This document shows, one piece after another, positions 35,064 to 44,236 of a DNA stretch of 64,000 nucleotides. The stretch spans positions 434,001-498,000 of the forward strand of contig NZ_JAMBMT010000001.1 of assembly GCF_040371085.1 (NCBI RefSeq). The letters are read 5' to 3'. The notes under the pieces are model-generated. The model was not told the origin of the DNA and did not search any database. It was given only the letters and a program-made list of their open reading frames with translations. The DNA is from Psychrobacter sp. AH5. GTDB taxonomy: Bacteria; Pseudomonadota; Gammaproteobacteria; Pseudomonadales; Moraxellaceae. Each line of letters starts with the position of its first letter. The first letter of the stretch is position 1. The position numbers were made by a program, and so were the translations under genes.

Positions 35064-36410
35064 ATGAGTATCAATCAAGCCATCAAAAAAGTCGAAGAAC
35101 GCTACGCCCACCAGCCAGAGTTTGTACAAGCGGTCAAAGAAGTTGCCCTCACTATCGCCCCCTTATATGATGCCCATCCTGAGTACGAAAAATTAAAAAT
35201 ATTTGAGCGTTTGGTAGAGCCTGATCGTGTTATCGCCTTTCGTGTCAATTGGGAAAATGATAAAGGAGAGGTTCAAGTCAATCGTGGCTGGCGCGTACAG
35301 TTCTGTAATGCTTTAGGTCCTTATAAAGGAGGTCTACGCTTTCATCCAACCGTTAACCAATCCGTACTAAAATTCTTAGGCTTTGAGCAAATCTTCAAAA
35401 ACGCTTTAACCGGACTACCGATTGGTGGTGGTAAAGGCGGCTCTGATTTTGACCCTAAAGGTAAGTCAGAGTCTGAGATTCGCCGTTTCTGTTACGCCTT
35501 TATGCGCGAGCTTCATCACTACATTAGTAAAGATATGGACGTACCAGCCGGTGACATCGGTGTAGGTGGCCGTGAAGTCAGCTACATGTATGCTATGTAT
35601 AAGAACCTAACGCATGAGTACAGCGGTGTATTGACCGGTAAAGGCGTAGGTTTTGGTGGTAGTCTAATGCGTACTGAGGCGACGGGTTATGGCGCAGTAT
35701 ATTTCTTAGAAAACATGCTAAAAGCGCAGAACGAAAGTATTGAGGGCAAAGTCGTCTTAGTATCAGGCGCGGGTAACGTCTCGCTACATGCTGCCGAAAA
35801 AGCTTGTATGTTAGGCGCTAAAGTGGTGACCGTCTCAGACTCGCAAGGGACGCTCTATGATGAAAAAGGCCTAGACCAAGAAAAAATAAATTGGCTCAAA
35901 AAACAAAAAGATCAAAGTAAGCCTTTGAGCGAATATATTGAGGTGTATGGCGGCGAGTGGTTTGCCGGTCAAAAGCCTTGGCATATCAAAGGGGATATCG
36001 CTATTCCATCCGCTACCCAAAATGAAGTGAATGAAGAGGATGCTAAGCTTATGGTCGATAACGGTATCAAGTACGTGGTTGAAGGCGCCAATATGCCATT
36101 GACTGCTGAAGCCATCGATCATATTCGTGACAACCGGGTGCATTATGCGCCAGGCAAAGCGGCGAATGCAGGCGGCGTAGCGGTGTCGGCTCTAGAGATG
36201 TCACAAAACTCAGTGCGTCAGTATAAAACCTTTGAGCAGATTGATGAGCGCCTAAAAAATATCATGAAAAACATCCATGACTGCGCCGCTGAAGCCTCAG
36301 AAACTTATAATCAAACCGATAATGGCTATGTAGATTATATGGCTGGCTCTAACATCGTAGGTTTCAAGCGAGTAGCGGATGCGCTAGTGGCTTATGGTTT
36401 CTTAAACTAA
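35064..36410 (+). CDS. gdhA: NADP-specific glutamate dehydrogenase
   Basis: This 448-residue enzyme of the hexameric GdhA class catalyses reductive amination of 2-oxoglutarate with ammonium. Conserved parts are RVNWENDKGEVQVNRGWRVQ, GPYKGGLRFHPTVN, LPIGGGKGGSDFDPKGKS (catalytic Lys), DVPAGDIGVGGRE, the Rossmann segment VLVSGAGNVSLHAAEKA, and EGANMPLTAEA. Length is normal. A terminator follows. It stands alone; regulation cannot be judged. Confidence 0.97.
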   Translation: MSINQAIKKVEERYAHQPEFVQAVKEVALTIAPLYDAHPEYEKLKIFERLVEPDRVIAFRVNWENDKGEVQVNRGWRVQFCNALGPYKGGLRFHPTVNQSVLKFLGFEQIFKNALTGLPIGGGKGGSDFDPKGKSESEIRRFCYAFMRELHHYISKDMDVPAGDIGVGGREVSYMYAMYKNLTHEYSGVLTGKGVGFGGSLMRTEATGYGAVYFLENMLKAQNESIEGKVVLVSGAGNVSLHAAEKACMLGAKVVTVSDSQGTLYDEKGLDQEKINWLKKQKDQSKPLSEYIEVYGGEWFAGQKPWHIKGDIAIPSATQNEVNEEDAKLMVDNGIKYVVEGANMPLTAEAIDHIRDNRVHYAPGKAANAGGVAVSALEMSQNSVRQYKTFEQIDERLKNIMKNIHDCAAEASETYNQTDNGYVDYMAGSNIVGFKRVADALVAYGFLN

Positions 36411-36460
36411 TCTCTTTGATAAAAGCTTATCTTCATAAGTTTTTATCAATAGCAAAACCT

Positions 36461-36504
36461 AAAATACCGCGCTTGACTACTATCAGCTAAGCGCGGTATT
36501 TTTT
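36461..36504 (+). terminator. Terminator after gdhA
   Basis: The stem AATACCGCGCTT / AAGCGCGGTATT (one arm around 36463-36474, other 36489-36500) is perfect, with a 14-bp loop and a T-run to 36504. Symmetry makes it usable by the convergent gene as well. Confidence 0.88.
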
Positions 36505-36527
36505 ATTATCATTATCCTTCAAAAACA

Positions 36528-37475
36528 CTAATACTGACGAATAATCTCAACCCCAGCCGGCGGATCGATAAGCTCTTGACGCTCAAAGTCCCAGTTATGA
36601 CCCTCCCAAAAATGCGCTGTTTTGTCCTCATCATTAAAGCCTAACATCAGTATCGATAATGACTCGGATAACGCTGACGATTGGTTATTAGCTTGCTCGC
36701 GCTTAAGAGAGTTACGAGCGGCTAATAACACTTTATAAAGTAAAAACCCAGAGGTTGGCGCGGAGGAGTGAATATCAGCGAAAGAGGGATAATCGGCCAC
36801 GGCACTATGATGCTCTGACAATACTTGGCAGTGCTCAGGGTTAGCTAGTAGCTGTGTTAGAGCGAATGACACAGTCAGTTCACGAGCACTAGTGATAGGG
36901 TCATCATCAGGGCTAGGATCATCAGCAGCTAGAGGATACTGATAAGCCACATTACTAAACAGTAAACCCAGCGCTGAGTGCTTTATCATCTGCTTTATAG
37001 CTGGCAGACGATTACTTCTTGGCGGCATACCAAAGTGCAGTTTACTATCGCCAATTTGCCGAAAAAATAATAATTTTGGTAATCTTTTGGCTAGCGGATG
37101 ACTAGCAAAAAACTCGGCATGAATAAAATGATTAAATAACACTACGACATCTGTCGGCTGCAAGGTTTGCTCTAGAGTTTCAATAGTTATAGAAGGATTA
37201 TTAGCTATTAGTACCACTCTCTGTTGCTGCATAAGCGCTTGTTGAATCACAGGCGGCAAGCTTTGATAGGCTTCAGTATCAGTATCAGTATCAGTATCAG
37301 TATCAGTATCAGTATCAGTATCAGTATCAGTATCAGTATCAGTATCAGTATCAGTAGCATAAAAAGTATCGAGGCTTGTCTTAGTGCGGTTGACGCCCGC
37401 TAGACTTTTTTTAATAGTGTTACAAGAGGCATAGCATTCATCAGTGTAAATTAAATCTGTTAAATAACTTTGCAT
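36528..37475 (-). CDS. Unknown protein with a Thr-Asp dipeptide repeat
   Basis: I do not recognise this 315-residue protein. Residues about 40-68 are an alternating Asp-Thr tract encoded by 14 perfect hexamers. After it comes a soluble domain, RVVLIANNPSITIETLEQ and TDVVVLFNHFIHAEFFASHP, that loosely resembles a glycosyltransferase/sialyltransferase-like opening. It ends WEGHNWDFERQELIDPP. The start at 37475 has no clear ribosome binding site. The real start may lie after the repeat, in which case the tract would be in the leader. Confidence 0.65.
   Translation of the reverse strand: MQSYLTDLIYTDECYASCNTIKKSLAGVNRTKTSLDTFYATDTDTDTDTDTDTDTDTDTDTDTDTDTEAYQSLPPVIQQALMQQQRVVLIANNPSITIETLEQTLQPTDVVVLFNHFIHAEFFASHPLAKRLPKLLFFRQIGDSKLHFGMPPRSNRLPAIKQMIKHSALGLLFSNVAYQYPLAADDPSPDDDPITSARELTVSFALTQLLANPEHCQVLSEHHSAVADYPSFADIHSSAPTSGFLLYKVLLAARNSLKREQANNQSSALSESLSILMLGFNDEDKTAHFWEGHNWDFERQELIDPPAGVEIIRQY
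37273..37356 (-). repeat. 14-copy hexanucleotide tandem repeat
   Basis: The unit tcagta (plus strand) is repeated 14 times without variation over 84 bp. Because the unit is a multiple of three, slippage changes only the number of Thr-Asp pairs and keeps the frame. Confidence 0.95.
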
Positions 37476-37695
37476 AGGAGCATAGGTTCTCTGATCTTAA
37501 AATTAGAATAAATAGCGCCAATTAAATAGCTCAATATTATAACGTTTATAAGCTTTAAGAGCCGACTTAATTACAAACTTAGTATTCATAGTGGCTTGAA
37601 ACAGGAGTCATACATTACGCTACTTTTTGAGGTTAACAATAGCTTAGCTAGTAGTTAATATAACAGTAACCCTGTCGATAACCTAAGGAGAGACT

Positions 37696-38274
37696 ATGTT
37701 TGATGCTATAAAAGAAAACAAGCAAAAGTTACCACTAGTAGCGCTAAGCGCTTGTTTGGCTTTGTCCACTATTACCATAAGCACCGCCGCTAATGCAGAC
37801 GTTACTGAAGAGATTCGCGCCGCTCAAGCGACCAAGGTAAGTCTTAAACAAGCTATTAATATTGCTAAAAAACAAGCAAAAGGCACTTTGATGAGCGTAG
37901 AGTTAGATGAGGATAGCGATACAAAAAACAACGTTGCCTACGAGATGAAATTTAGCGATGGTGCCACAGAATATGAGGTGAAAGTGGACGCTATTACTGG
38001 CCAAGTGGTCAAGGTGGAAAAAGAGCGTTTAGATAAGGAAGATATCAATGAGTATAACAACCAAAACCGTGCAAAAATAAGCGCTATGGCGGTGATTGGC
38101 GCTATCGAAAAGCAGGCTAAAGCTCAAGTGTTAGAAATAGAGTTTGATAATGATGGCGACTATGCCGATCATCCTAGCTACTATGAAGTTGATATGCTGC
38201 GAGATAATCAAATTATTGAGCTAAAGATAGATGCTAGTACAGGCCGAGAGTTCTCTCGTAGAGTCAAGAGCTAA
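37696..38274 (+). CDS. Exported protein with two PepSY domains
   Basis: The 192-residue protein has a Sec signal peptide (residues about 13-34, LPLVALSACLALSTITISTAANA, cleavage after ANA). Two PepSY-type repeats follow: VSLKQAINIAKKQAKGTLMSVEL...YEVKVDAITGQVVKVE and KISAMAVIGAIEKQAKAQVLEIEF...IELKIDASTGREF. Such proteins are periplasmic and often thought to modulate peptidases or sense metals, but the role here is unknown. It has a strong ribosome binding site (aaggag). Confidence 0.88.
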   Translation: MFDAIKENKQKLPLVALSACLALSTITISTAANADVTEEIRAAQATKVSLKQAINIAKKQAKGTLMSVELDEDSDTKNNVAYEMKFSDGATEYEVKVDAITGQVVKVEKERLDKEDINEYNNQNRAKISAMAVIGAIEKQAKAQVLEIEFDNDGDYADHPSYYEVDMLRDNQIIELKIDASTGREFSRRVKS

Positions 38275-38336
38275 CAGCGCTGTTTAATAGGGTTTTTAAA
38301 GTAGCCTGTTATCTTCTAGCTTATTTTCACTATACT

Positions 38337-38367
38337 AAGCCTCAACGACGGATTGAGGCTTTTTTAT
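38337..38367 (+). terminator. Terminator after the PepSY gene
   Basis: The hairpin GCCTCAA / TTGAGGC is followed by six T, 65 bp after the gene's stop. Confidence 0.85.
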
Positions 38368-38587
38368 GCTCTCATAGATGAGGCAATGCTCAAAGCTATA
38401 AATAATAACCATACCTGTGCTAATACTTAATAGCCACTCTTGCAATTTTATGTTGTTGCCCCAACTTTTTGACTCCTGCTCACTGTTTTAGTACGTTTTT
38501 TTTGCCCAGCTGCGGCTTAGTCGCGTTAAACTAATCTACATGCTGTAGTAGCAATGATAACAATAATTTTGATTTAAGGGACTTACT
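38368..38587 (+). other. Intergenic region before the ABC importer
   Basis: No gene is seen. It presumably carries the importer's promoter; a ribosome binding site (aaggga) ends it. Confidence 0.5.
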
Positions 38588-39415
38588 ATGAAACGCCGTG
38601 CTTTATTAACTTTGGCCGCTAGTACTTTATTACTAGCTGCCTGTAGCCAATCTACTACCGACGACACTGCTACTGCTGATAGCACAGCTGAAAGCTCAGA
38701 GCTGCTGCAACGTATCAATAATGGTGGCACTATCAACGTCGGCACTGAAGGCACTTATCCGCCATTTACCTACCATGATACGACAGGTAAGCTCACCGGT
38801 TATGATGTGGAAGTCACTCGCGCGGTCGCCGACAAACTAGGCGTCGATGTCGAATTCAAAGAGACGCAGTGGGATGCGATGCTAGCAGGATTGGACTCAG
38901 GGCGTTTCGATATGGTGGCCAATCAGGTCAGTCTAACCACTCCTGAGCGAGAAGCTAAGTACGATATAGCGATTCCTTATAGCTGGTCAGGTGCGGTGGT
39001 ATTAGCTCCTACTGATGACAACCGTTATAGCTCATGGGATGGCCTAAAAGGCCTACGTACCGCTCAGTCGTTATCAAGTAACTACGGCGAGCTGGCGCAG
39101 CGTTATGGAGCAGAGGTAGTGCCAGTCGAAGGCATGGCACAAGCGATACAACTGGTCAAACAAGACCGCGCCGACTTTACTATGAATGATAATCTAGCGG
39201 TACTCGATTATCTCAAAAAATTCCCCGACAGCGATCTTGAGATCAAGCTTGTTGCGCCCGCTAGTGAGCAACGAGGTTCAGGCCTTATTTTGCTCAAAGG
39301 CGATCAACAGGTGGTTGCCAAGTTGGATGAGGCAATGAGCGCTTTGCAAGCTGATGGCACTTTGACTAAGCTGAGCCAAGAGTTCTTTGGTGCTGATATT
39401 AGTAAGCAAAATTAA
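38588..39415 (+). CDS. Amino acid ABC transporter substrate-binding lipoprotein (cystine/polar type)
   Basis: The 275-residue family-3 solute-binding protein has a lipobox LLLAAC (Cys19). Mature conserved parts are [51 protein letters not shown] and [15 protein letters not shown]. It is closest in style to cystine binders (FliY/TcyA), but the ligand is uncertain. Its stop overlaps the permease start (TAATG). Confidence 0.87.
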   Translation: MKRRALLTLAASTLLLAACSQSTTDDTATADSTAESSELLQRINNGGTINVGTEGTYPPFTYHDTTGKLTGYDVEVTRAVADKLGVDVEFKETQWDAMLAGLDSGRFDMVANQVSLTTPEREAKYDIAIPYSWSGAVVLAPTDDNRYSSWDGLKGLRTAQSLSSNYGELAQRYGAEVVPVEGMAQAIQLVKQDRADFTMNDNLAVLDYLKKFPDSDLEIKLVAPASEQRGSGLILLKGDQQVVAKLDEAMSALQADGTLTKLSQEFFGADISKQN

Positions 39416-40152
39416 TGATGGCGTCCATCCTATCGATGTTTACTGATTTATTGGCGCTGCTACCTTTTATGAGTGCTGAGCGCGCGCAGATCGTCATTGA
39501 TTCTTTTTGGCCGATGCTCAAAGGCGGTATCTACTATTCGATACCGCTTGCGCTCATCTCCTTTGCGATAGGTATGGGTATTGCGCTGATAGTAGCGCTG
39601 ATTCGTATCGTTCCGCGCGCCGGCTGGCTGCATGAGATTATTTATCGACTAGCACGTATTTATGTCTCAGCTATTCGCGGCACACCGATGTTAGTGCAGC
39701 TGTTTATCATCTTTTATGGGCTGCCAAGTGTTGGGGTCAAGCTTGATCCTTTTCCATCAGCGATTATTGCTTTCTCCTTAAATATTGGCGCTTACGCGTC
39801 AGAGACGGTGCGCGCCTCCATTTTGTCTATTCCAAAAGGGCAATGGGAAGCAGGCTCAACAGTGGGATTGACTTATTTGCAGACCTTTCGCCATGTCATC
39901 TTGCCGCAAGCGCTACGCGTATCTGTGCCGCCCTTATCTAATACCTTTATTAGTCTAGTAAAAGACACCTCGCTTGCCTCATTGGTATTAGTGACAGAGC
40001 TGTTTAAACAAGCGCAGATCATCACCGCGCGTAATTATGAGTTTATGCTGGTCTATACCGAAGCGGCGTTTATTTATTGGGGTATCTGTCTGTTTTTGAC
40101 CTTTATCCAAGGTAAGCTTGAAACTCGCCTTGACCGTTATGTGGCAAAATAA
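39415..40152 (+). CDS. Amino acid ABC transporter permease
   Basis: A 245-residue HisM/GlnP-type inner-membrane protein with about five membrane segments. The EAA loop is [36 protein letters not shown]. The segment [22 protein letters not shown] is typical of polar amino acid permeases. The start overlaps the binding-protein stop by one base. The ATPase gene follows after about 70 bp. Confidence 0.92.
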   Translation: MMASILSMFTDLLALLPFMSAERAQIVIDSFWPMLKGGIYYSIPLALISFAIGMGIALIVALIRIVPRAGWLHEIIYRLARIYVSAIRGTPMLVQLFIIFYGLPSVGVKLDPFPSAIIAFSLNIGAYASETVRASILSIPKGQWEAGSTVGLTYLQTFRHVILPQALRVSVPPLSNTFISLVKDTSLASLVLVTELFKQAQIITARNYEFMLVYTEAAFIYWGICLFLTFIQGKLETRLDRYVAK

Positions 40153-40220
40153 CTTAGAAGATTATCTCAACTGTCATAGGTCTAACTTTTACACGACTGC
40201 TTTTTTTAATAGGACTTTAC

Positions 40221-40964
40221 ATGATTCAGATCACTAACATCCATAAAGCTTTTGGCACCAATCAAGTGCTTAAAGGTATTGATTTGACTATTGAAAAAGG
40301 CAAAGTGGTCGTGATACTAGGGCCCTCAGGATCTGGCAAAACCACCTTTTTGCGCTGTATTAATGCGCTGGAGATACCCGATCAAGGGGTGATCGCTTTT
40401 GATGATGGTAGTCTAAGCGTAGATTTTAGCGCTAGGCCTAATAAAAAAAAGCTACTGGCTCTGCAGCGCAAATCGGGCATGGTGTTTCAGTCCTATAATC
40501 TGTTTCCGCATAAGACCGCGCTACAAAATTTGATGCTAGGGCCAACGGTGGTGCAGGGGACTTCTAAGGCCGACGCGCAAACCCAAGCCTTAGCGCTACT
40601 CAAAAAGGTAGGTCTTGCGGACAAAGCTGATCTATATCCATTTCAGCTCTCAGGCGGTCAGCAGCAGCGTGTGGGTATCGCTCGCGCCTTAGCCATTGAG
40701 CCGTCCTTATTACTATTTGATGAGCCAACCTCCGCGCTTGATCCAGAGCTAGTACAGGACGTGCTTGAGACGATGAAGCAGCTGGCAAGTGAGGGCTGGA
40801 CCATGGTGGTTGTCACTCACGAGATTAGGTTTGCTCGTGATGTCGCCGATCATGTGGTGTTAATCGAGGATGGTTATGTGGTAGAAGAGGGTAGTGCTGA
40901 GCAGATGTTTGAGCTATCGACTCATCCGCGTACGCAAGCTTTCTTGCAGCGTATCGAAAGCTAA
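40221..40964 (+). CDS. Amino acid ABC transporter ATP-binding protein
   Basis: This 247-residue ATPase has Walker A LGPSGSGKTTFLRC, the Q-loop in GMVFQSYNLFPH, signature LSGGQQQRVGIARAL, Walker B LLLFDEPTSALDPELV and the His switch VVTHEIRFA. An insertion (DDGSLSVDFSARPNKKK) before the Q-loop matches the cystine-type (TcyN/YecC) ATPases. It completes the three-gene importer. Confidence 0.93.
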   Translation: MIQITNIHKAFGTNQVLKGIDLTIEKGKVVVILGPSGSGKTTFLRCINALEIPDQGVIAFDDGSLSVDFSARPNKKKLLALQRKSGMVFQSYNLFPHKTALQNLMLGPTVVQGTSKADAQTQALALLKKVGLADKADLYPFQLSGGQQQRVGIARALAIEPSLLLFDEPTSALDPELVQDVLETMKQLASEGWTMVVVTHEIRFARDVADHVVLIEDGYVVEEGSAEQMFELSTHPRTQAFLQRIES

Positions 40965-41004
40965 TCTGTAGTAAGTGTTCATTTTCTAAGCCTATAAAGC
41001 TAAA

Positions 41005-41036
41005 AAAACCAGCTAAACAAAATTAGCTGGCTTTAA
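41005..41036. terminator. Bidirectional terminator between ABC ATPase and allE
   Basis: CCAGCTAA (41009-41016) and TTAGCTGG (41023-41030) are perfect inverse copies, preceded by seven A and followed by CTTT. It serves convergent transcripts. Confidence 0.75.
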
Positions 41037-41093
41037 TTATAATAAGCTTTAACGACTACGGCTTATGTTTTGATGACTATCTTTTAGTTATTA

Positions 41094-41930
41094 CTATCTT
41101 GCTGGACGAATAAACGGCATATGACGATTGACGTCTTTATATAGCAGGTATCTAAACGGACCCGGTCCGCCAGCGTAGCAAGACTGCGGGCAGAACGCGC
41201 GTAGCCACATAAAGTCGCCTGCTTCCACCTCAACCCACTCAGCATTTAGATGATAGACCGCTTTACCCTCTAATACATATAGACCATGTTCCATAACATG
41301 CGTTTCATCAAACGGAATCACGCCGCCTGGCTGAAAAGTCACAATGTTGACATGCATGTCGTGACTCATATCAGATTGTTCGGTAAATCTAGTGGTTTTC
41401 CAAACGCCGTTAGTGCCTGGCATCTCAATAGCTTCTACCTCATGATCGCTAGTGACAAAGGCTTCAGGCGCATCAATACCGTCAACATATTGATAGGCTT
41501 TACGGATCCAATGGAATTTAACGTGCTTGTCACTATTATTTTTTATGGTCCATTTGCAGCCAGGCGGTAAGAAGGCATAGCCACCCGCTTCAAGATGATG
41601 TGCTGCGCCTTCGATAGTGATATCCATCTCACCTTCAACGACAAACAATACCGCTTCAGCTTTTGCATCTAGCTCAGGTTTGTCCGAGCCGCCGTTAGGC
41701 TCAACCTCAACGATATACTGTGAGAAAGTTTCAGAAAAACCAGTTAAAGGACGAGCAATTACCCACATGCGCATGCCTGTCCAAAAAGGTAGGTAGCTGA
41801 TAACAATGTCGGTTAGTACACGTTTTGGGATAATCGCATAGGCTTCGGTGAAGATAGCGCGATCAGATAAGAGCTGGGTTTGTGGAGGCAAGCCGCCAGT
41901 TGGTGCGTAATAGGTGCTTTTCGTTGACAT
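41094..41930 (-). CDS. allE: (S)-ureidoglycine aminohydrolase (cupin)
   Basis: This 278-residue bicupin releases ammonia from (S)-ureidoglycine to give ureidoglycolate. Family-like segments are YYAPTGGLPPQTQLLSDRAIFTEAYAIIPK, the first cupin LFVVEGEMDITIEG and LEAGGYAFLPPG, and the second cupin FDETHVMEHGLYVLEGKAVYHLN and EVEAGDFMWLRAFCPQ with the metal-binding His/Glu residues. It lies beside allA on the same strand. A ribosome binding site (aaggaat) precedes it. Confidence 0.93.
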   Translation of the reverse strand: MSTKSTYYAPTGGLPPQTQLLSDRAIFTEAYAIIPKRVLTDIVISYLPFWTGMRMWVIARPLTGFSETFSQYIVEVEPNGGSDKPELDAKAEAVLFVVEGEMDITIEGAAHHLEAGGYAFLPPGCKWTIKNNSDKHVKFHWIRKAYQYVDGIDAPEAFVTSDHEVEAIEMPGTNGVWKTTRFTEQSDMSHDMHVNIVTFQPGGVIPFDETHVMEHGLYVLEGKAVYHLNAEWVEVEAGDFMWLRAFCPQSCYAGGPGPFRYLLYKDVNRHMPFIRPAR

Positions 41931-42032
41931 TATTCATATTCCTTAGTGGTTTTATGTCGCCATAAATTTATGTCTGAACTTTAGCAGTAAGAAACCCTGC
42001 TCCTAAAGTTATTAATCATCTGACTATAGCGA

Positions 42033-42575
42033 CTAAGCCTGAGATTTAGACTGTTCAGTAGCTACATCGATACAAACTTCCCAATCATCAATCTCAAACT
42101 CATAGCAATTATTGCCAGGTCCATTAATGCGATCAACTACCAAAAAGTCACAGTCAGCATTTAAAGCTAGCAGTGGGTGATGCCAAACATTGGCGTCGTA
42201 TTGCACGCCTTGATGCGACTTGGCATAAAAGACTTCTAAATCATCAGCTGATTTTGGTGCGTCGCCTGCTTTGGCAACCACGACCAAATAGTCTGTGCCA
42301 TTCATAGAAAAGAAGGCCTGAGTACCAAACGGATGGTATTCCATAACCGATAGAGTGATAGGGCAATCGCGTCTTTTGGTACGAAAAATACTAAAGCCAA
42401 CTTCACCGCCGTCAAGCTCAACTTTTGAGATAGCATTATGACGACAAGCATAGCCGCGGTTAATGTCCCAGCTGTTCTCAGGGCATTTTTCTTGCTCATC
42501 ATAAGGCTCAATCACTGAGCCATAAGGCGCAAATGCAGCTTTAGTTAGAGGCTTAGCAATGATTGTGGTAGTCAT
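42033..42575 (-). CDS. allA: Ureidoglycolate lyase
   Basis: This 180-residue enzyme splits (S)-ureidoglycolate into glyoxylate and urea. Typical sequence is [15 protein letters not shown] at the start, then [32 protein letters not shown] with the active-site His pair, and [17 protein letters not shown]. It is upstream of allE (about 100 bp). Confidence 0.95.
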   Translation of the reverse strand: MTTTIIAKPLTKAAFAPYGSVIEPYDEQEKCPENSWDINRGYACRHNAISKVELDGGEVGFSIFRTKRRDCPITLSVMEYHPFGTQAFFSMNGTDYLVVVAKAGDAPKSADDLEVFYAKSHQGVQYDANVWHHPLLALNADCDFLVVDRINGPGNNCYEFEIDDWEVCIDVATEQSKSQA

Positions 42576-42871
42576 AAGTTCACCTGTAGTTTAGTTAGCA
42601 ACATTATTTAGTAATGTTATCTAGTTAATGGTTTTAGCAAGGTATTTAGTCGTGGTGTATCAATGATCAGGAGCGAAATTCAAGCTATTATCTTTAGCTT
42701 ATCTGGTCGCGGTTTATCTCTAATTTATACTATAAATCAAGACAGTACTAGCATTGGCTTGTTTGAGCTCAGCAAAGAGCGAATAGCCAACTAAATAGTA
42801 AAGCGATAAAACATGAGAGCAGAGATAATCCTAAAAGCTGGGTTAGAGCTTGGCTAACCCAGCCGCTTGCA
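42576..42871. other. Intergenic region between puuE and allA
   Basis: Nearly 300 bp without a supported gene. A small hydrophobic minus-strand frame (42769-42960) overlaps the puuE end and lacks a ribosome binding site. The part near allA is probably its promoter; no operator-like palindrome was seen here. Confidence 0.5.
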
Positions 42872-43864
42872 TTACATCCAGTTGGCTGTGTTGTCAGCCG
42901 TGGCTGGATGATTGTCATACCAATGCTTAGCAATGGCATCACGGCGGCAAACCCAAACATCAGGCTTACTAGTAATGTATTTCAAAAACTGCTTTAGCGC
43001 AGTAATACGCCCCGCGCGGCCAATAATCCGGCAATGCAAACCGATCGTTAGCATTTTAGGTTGGTTTTTACCGTCTTTAGCGCCTTCTTCATAAAGGGTG
43101 TCAAAGCTGTCTTTTAGATACTGATAAAAAGGCTCAGCATTGGTAAAGCCAGGACTTGAAGCAAAGCGCATATCATTAGTCTCAAGGGTGTAGGGGATAA
43201 CTAGATGCGGTTTACGAGTAATTTTATCGCCGTCTTCTACCTTGACATCGAGCCAGTATGGAAGCTCATCAGCATAAGAGTCGGAGTCATAAATATAACC
43301 CCCTTGCTCAGCGACTAACTCACGAGTATTTGGGCTGTCGCGGCCGGTGTACCAGCCTAAAGGCTGTTTGCCAAGCATCCGCTCAAAAATCTCAGTAGCT
43401 TTACGGACGTGCTCGCGCTCGGTCTCGCGGTACATATACTGATAAGTGATCCAGCGTAGTCCGTGGCTTGCGACTTCGTGACCGTCCTCTAATACGCGCT
43501 CAATAATATGTGGGGTTTTTTCAGCCGCTGCGGCACAAGTAAAAGTAGTGATAGGCAGACCGTACTCTTTAAACAAGTCGAGCACACGCCAAACGCCAAC
43601 GCGGCTCCCGTATTCAAAAGCGGACTCGATAGATTGATGGCGATTATTAAATTCAGGCGTGCCTAATACGTCGGACAAAAACCGCTCTGATTGACCATCA
43701 CCATGAATCACGCTGTTTTCTGCGCCTTCCTCGATATTTAGTACGAATTGAACAGCAATTCTAGCGCCCCCTGGCCAATTGGCGTTTGGTGGATTATCGC
43801 CATAGCCTTTTAGATCGCGAGGGTAGGCGGCTTGATCGAAGTCACTGGTGATTTTTTTGGTCAT
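42872..43864 (-). CDS. puuE: Allantoinase PuuE (polysaccharide deacetylase family)
   Basis: This cofactor-simple allantoinase (about 330 residues) hydrolyses allantoin to allantoate. Seen are YPRDLKGYGDNPPNANWPGGARIAVQFVLN, the NodB-like HEVASHGLRWITY, GWYTGRDSPNTRELV and MLTIGLHCRIIGRAGR. I chose ATG 43864, which follows aaggaaat; the start at 43894 adds ten unconserved residues. A RutR-like palindrome lies upstream. Confidence 0.95.
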   Translation of the reverse strand: MTKKITSDFDQAAYPRDLKGYGDNPPNANWPGGARIAVQFVLNIEEGAENSVIHGDGQSERFLSDVLGTPEFNNRHQSIESAFEYGSRVGVWRVLDLFKEYGLPITTFTCAAAAEKTPHIIERVLEDGHEVASHGLRWITYQYMYRETEREHVRKATEIFERMLGKQPLGWYTGRDSPNTRELVAEQGGYIYDSDSYADELPYWLDVKVEDGDKITRKPHLVIPYTLETNDMRFASSPGFTNAEPFYQYLKDSFDTLYEEGAKDGKNQPKMLTIGLHCRIIGRAGRITALKQFLKYITSKPDVWVCRRDAIAKHWYDNHPATADNTANWM

Positions 43865-44236
43865 CGTAAATATTTCCTTATAAGAACCGGACATTAATAT
43901 TACCCAAGACTAACCTATCAAATATGAAAGTATTATGACTGGTTATAGGTAACTAATTAAGTATATGATAAATTAATATTTTTGAAAATTGCTCGACATT
44001 GTGCTGCTCATAAGCGGTTATAACCACTTAATATAAATAGAATTTGCAAATAAGAGGCGGCGGAGATTTGGCCGGATAATCTTTAGATATTGCTAGATTA
44101 GGTTTTAAATGGGATTGTTGCTTTTACTGTAAGTCTATCTGACCATTTGGTCAAGTTAATTCTTAGATTATCTTATCAATCTATGAGAGCGAGGGTATAA
44201 GCATTATATCCTCGCTCCTATCCTACAAATTAGCTA
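43865..44236. other. Intergenic region between puuD and puuE
   Basis: A 372-bp gap without a gene. It carries a TGACCATTTGGTCA palindrome at 44140-44153, and the remaining AT-rich part is the likely puuE promoter region. Confidence 0.6.
44140..44153. promoter_or_regulatory. RutR-type operator upstream of puuE
   Basis: The palindrome TGACCATTTGGTCA matches the known RutR box (TTGACCA-NN-TGGTCAA) closely. It is about 275 bp upstream of the puuE start. Identical or near-identical copies lie before the regulator/uraD genes and the permease gene. Confidence 0.75.

Noticed and set aside
42769..42960. Small hydrophobic minus-strand frame downstream of puuE
   Set aside because: It overlaps the puuE C-terminus in another frame and has no ribosome binding site.
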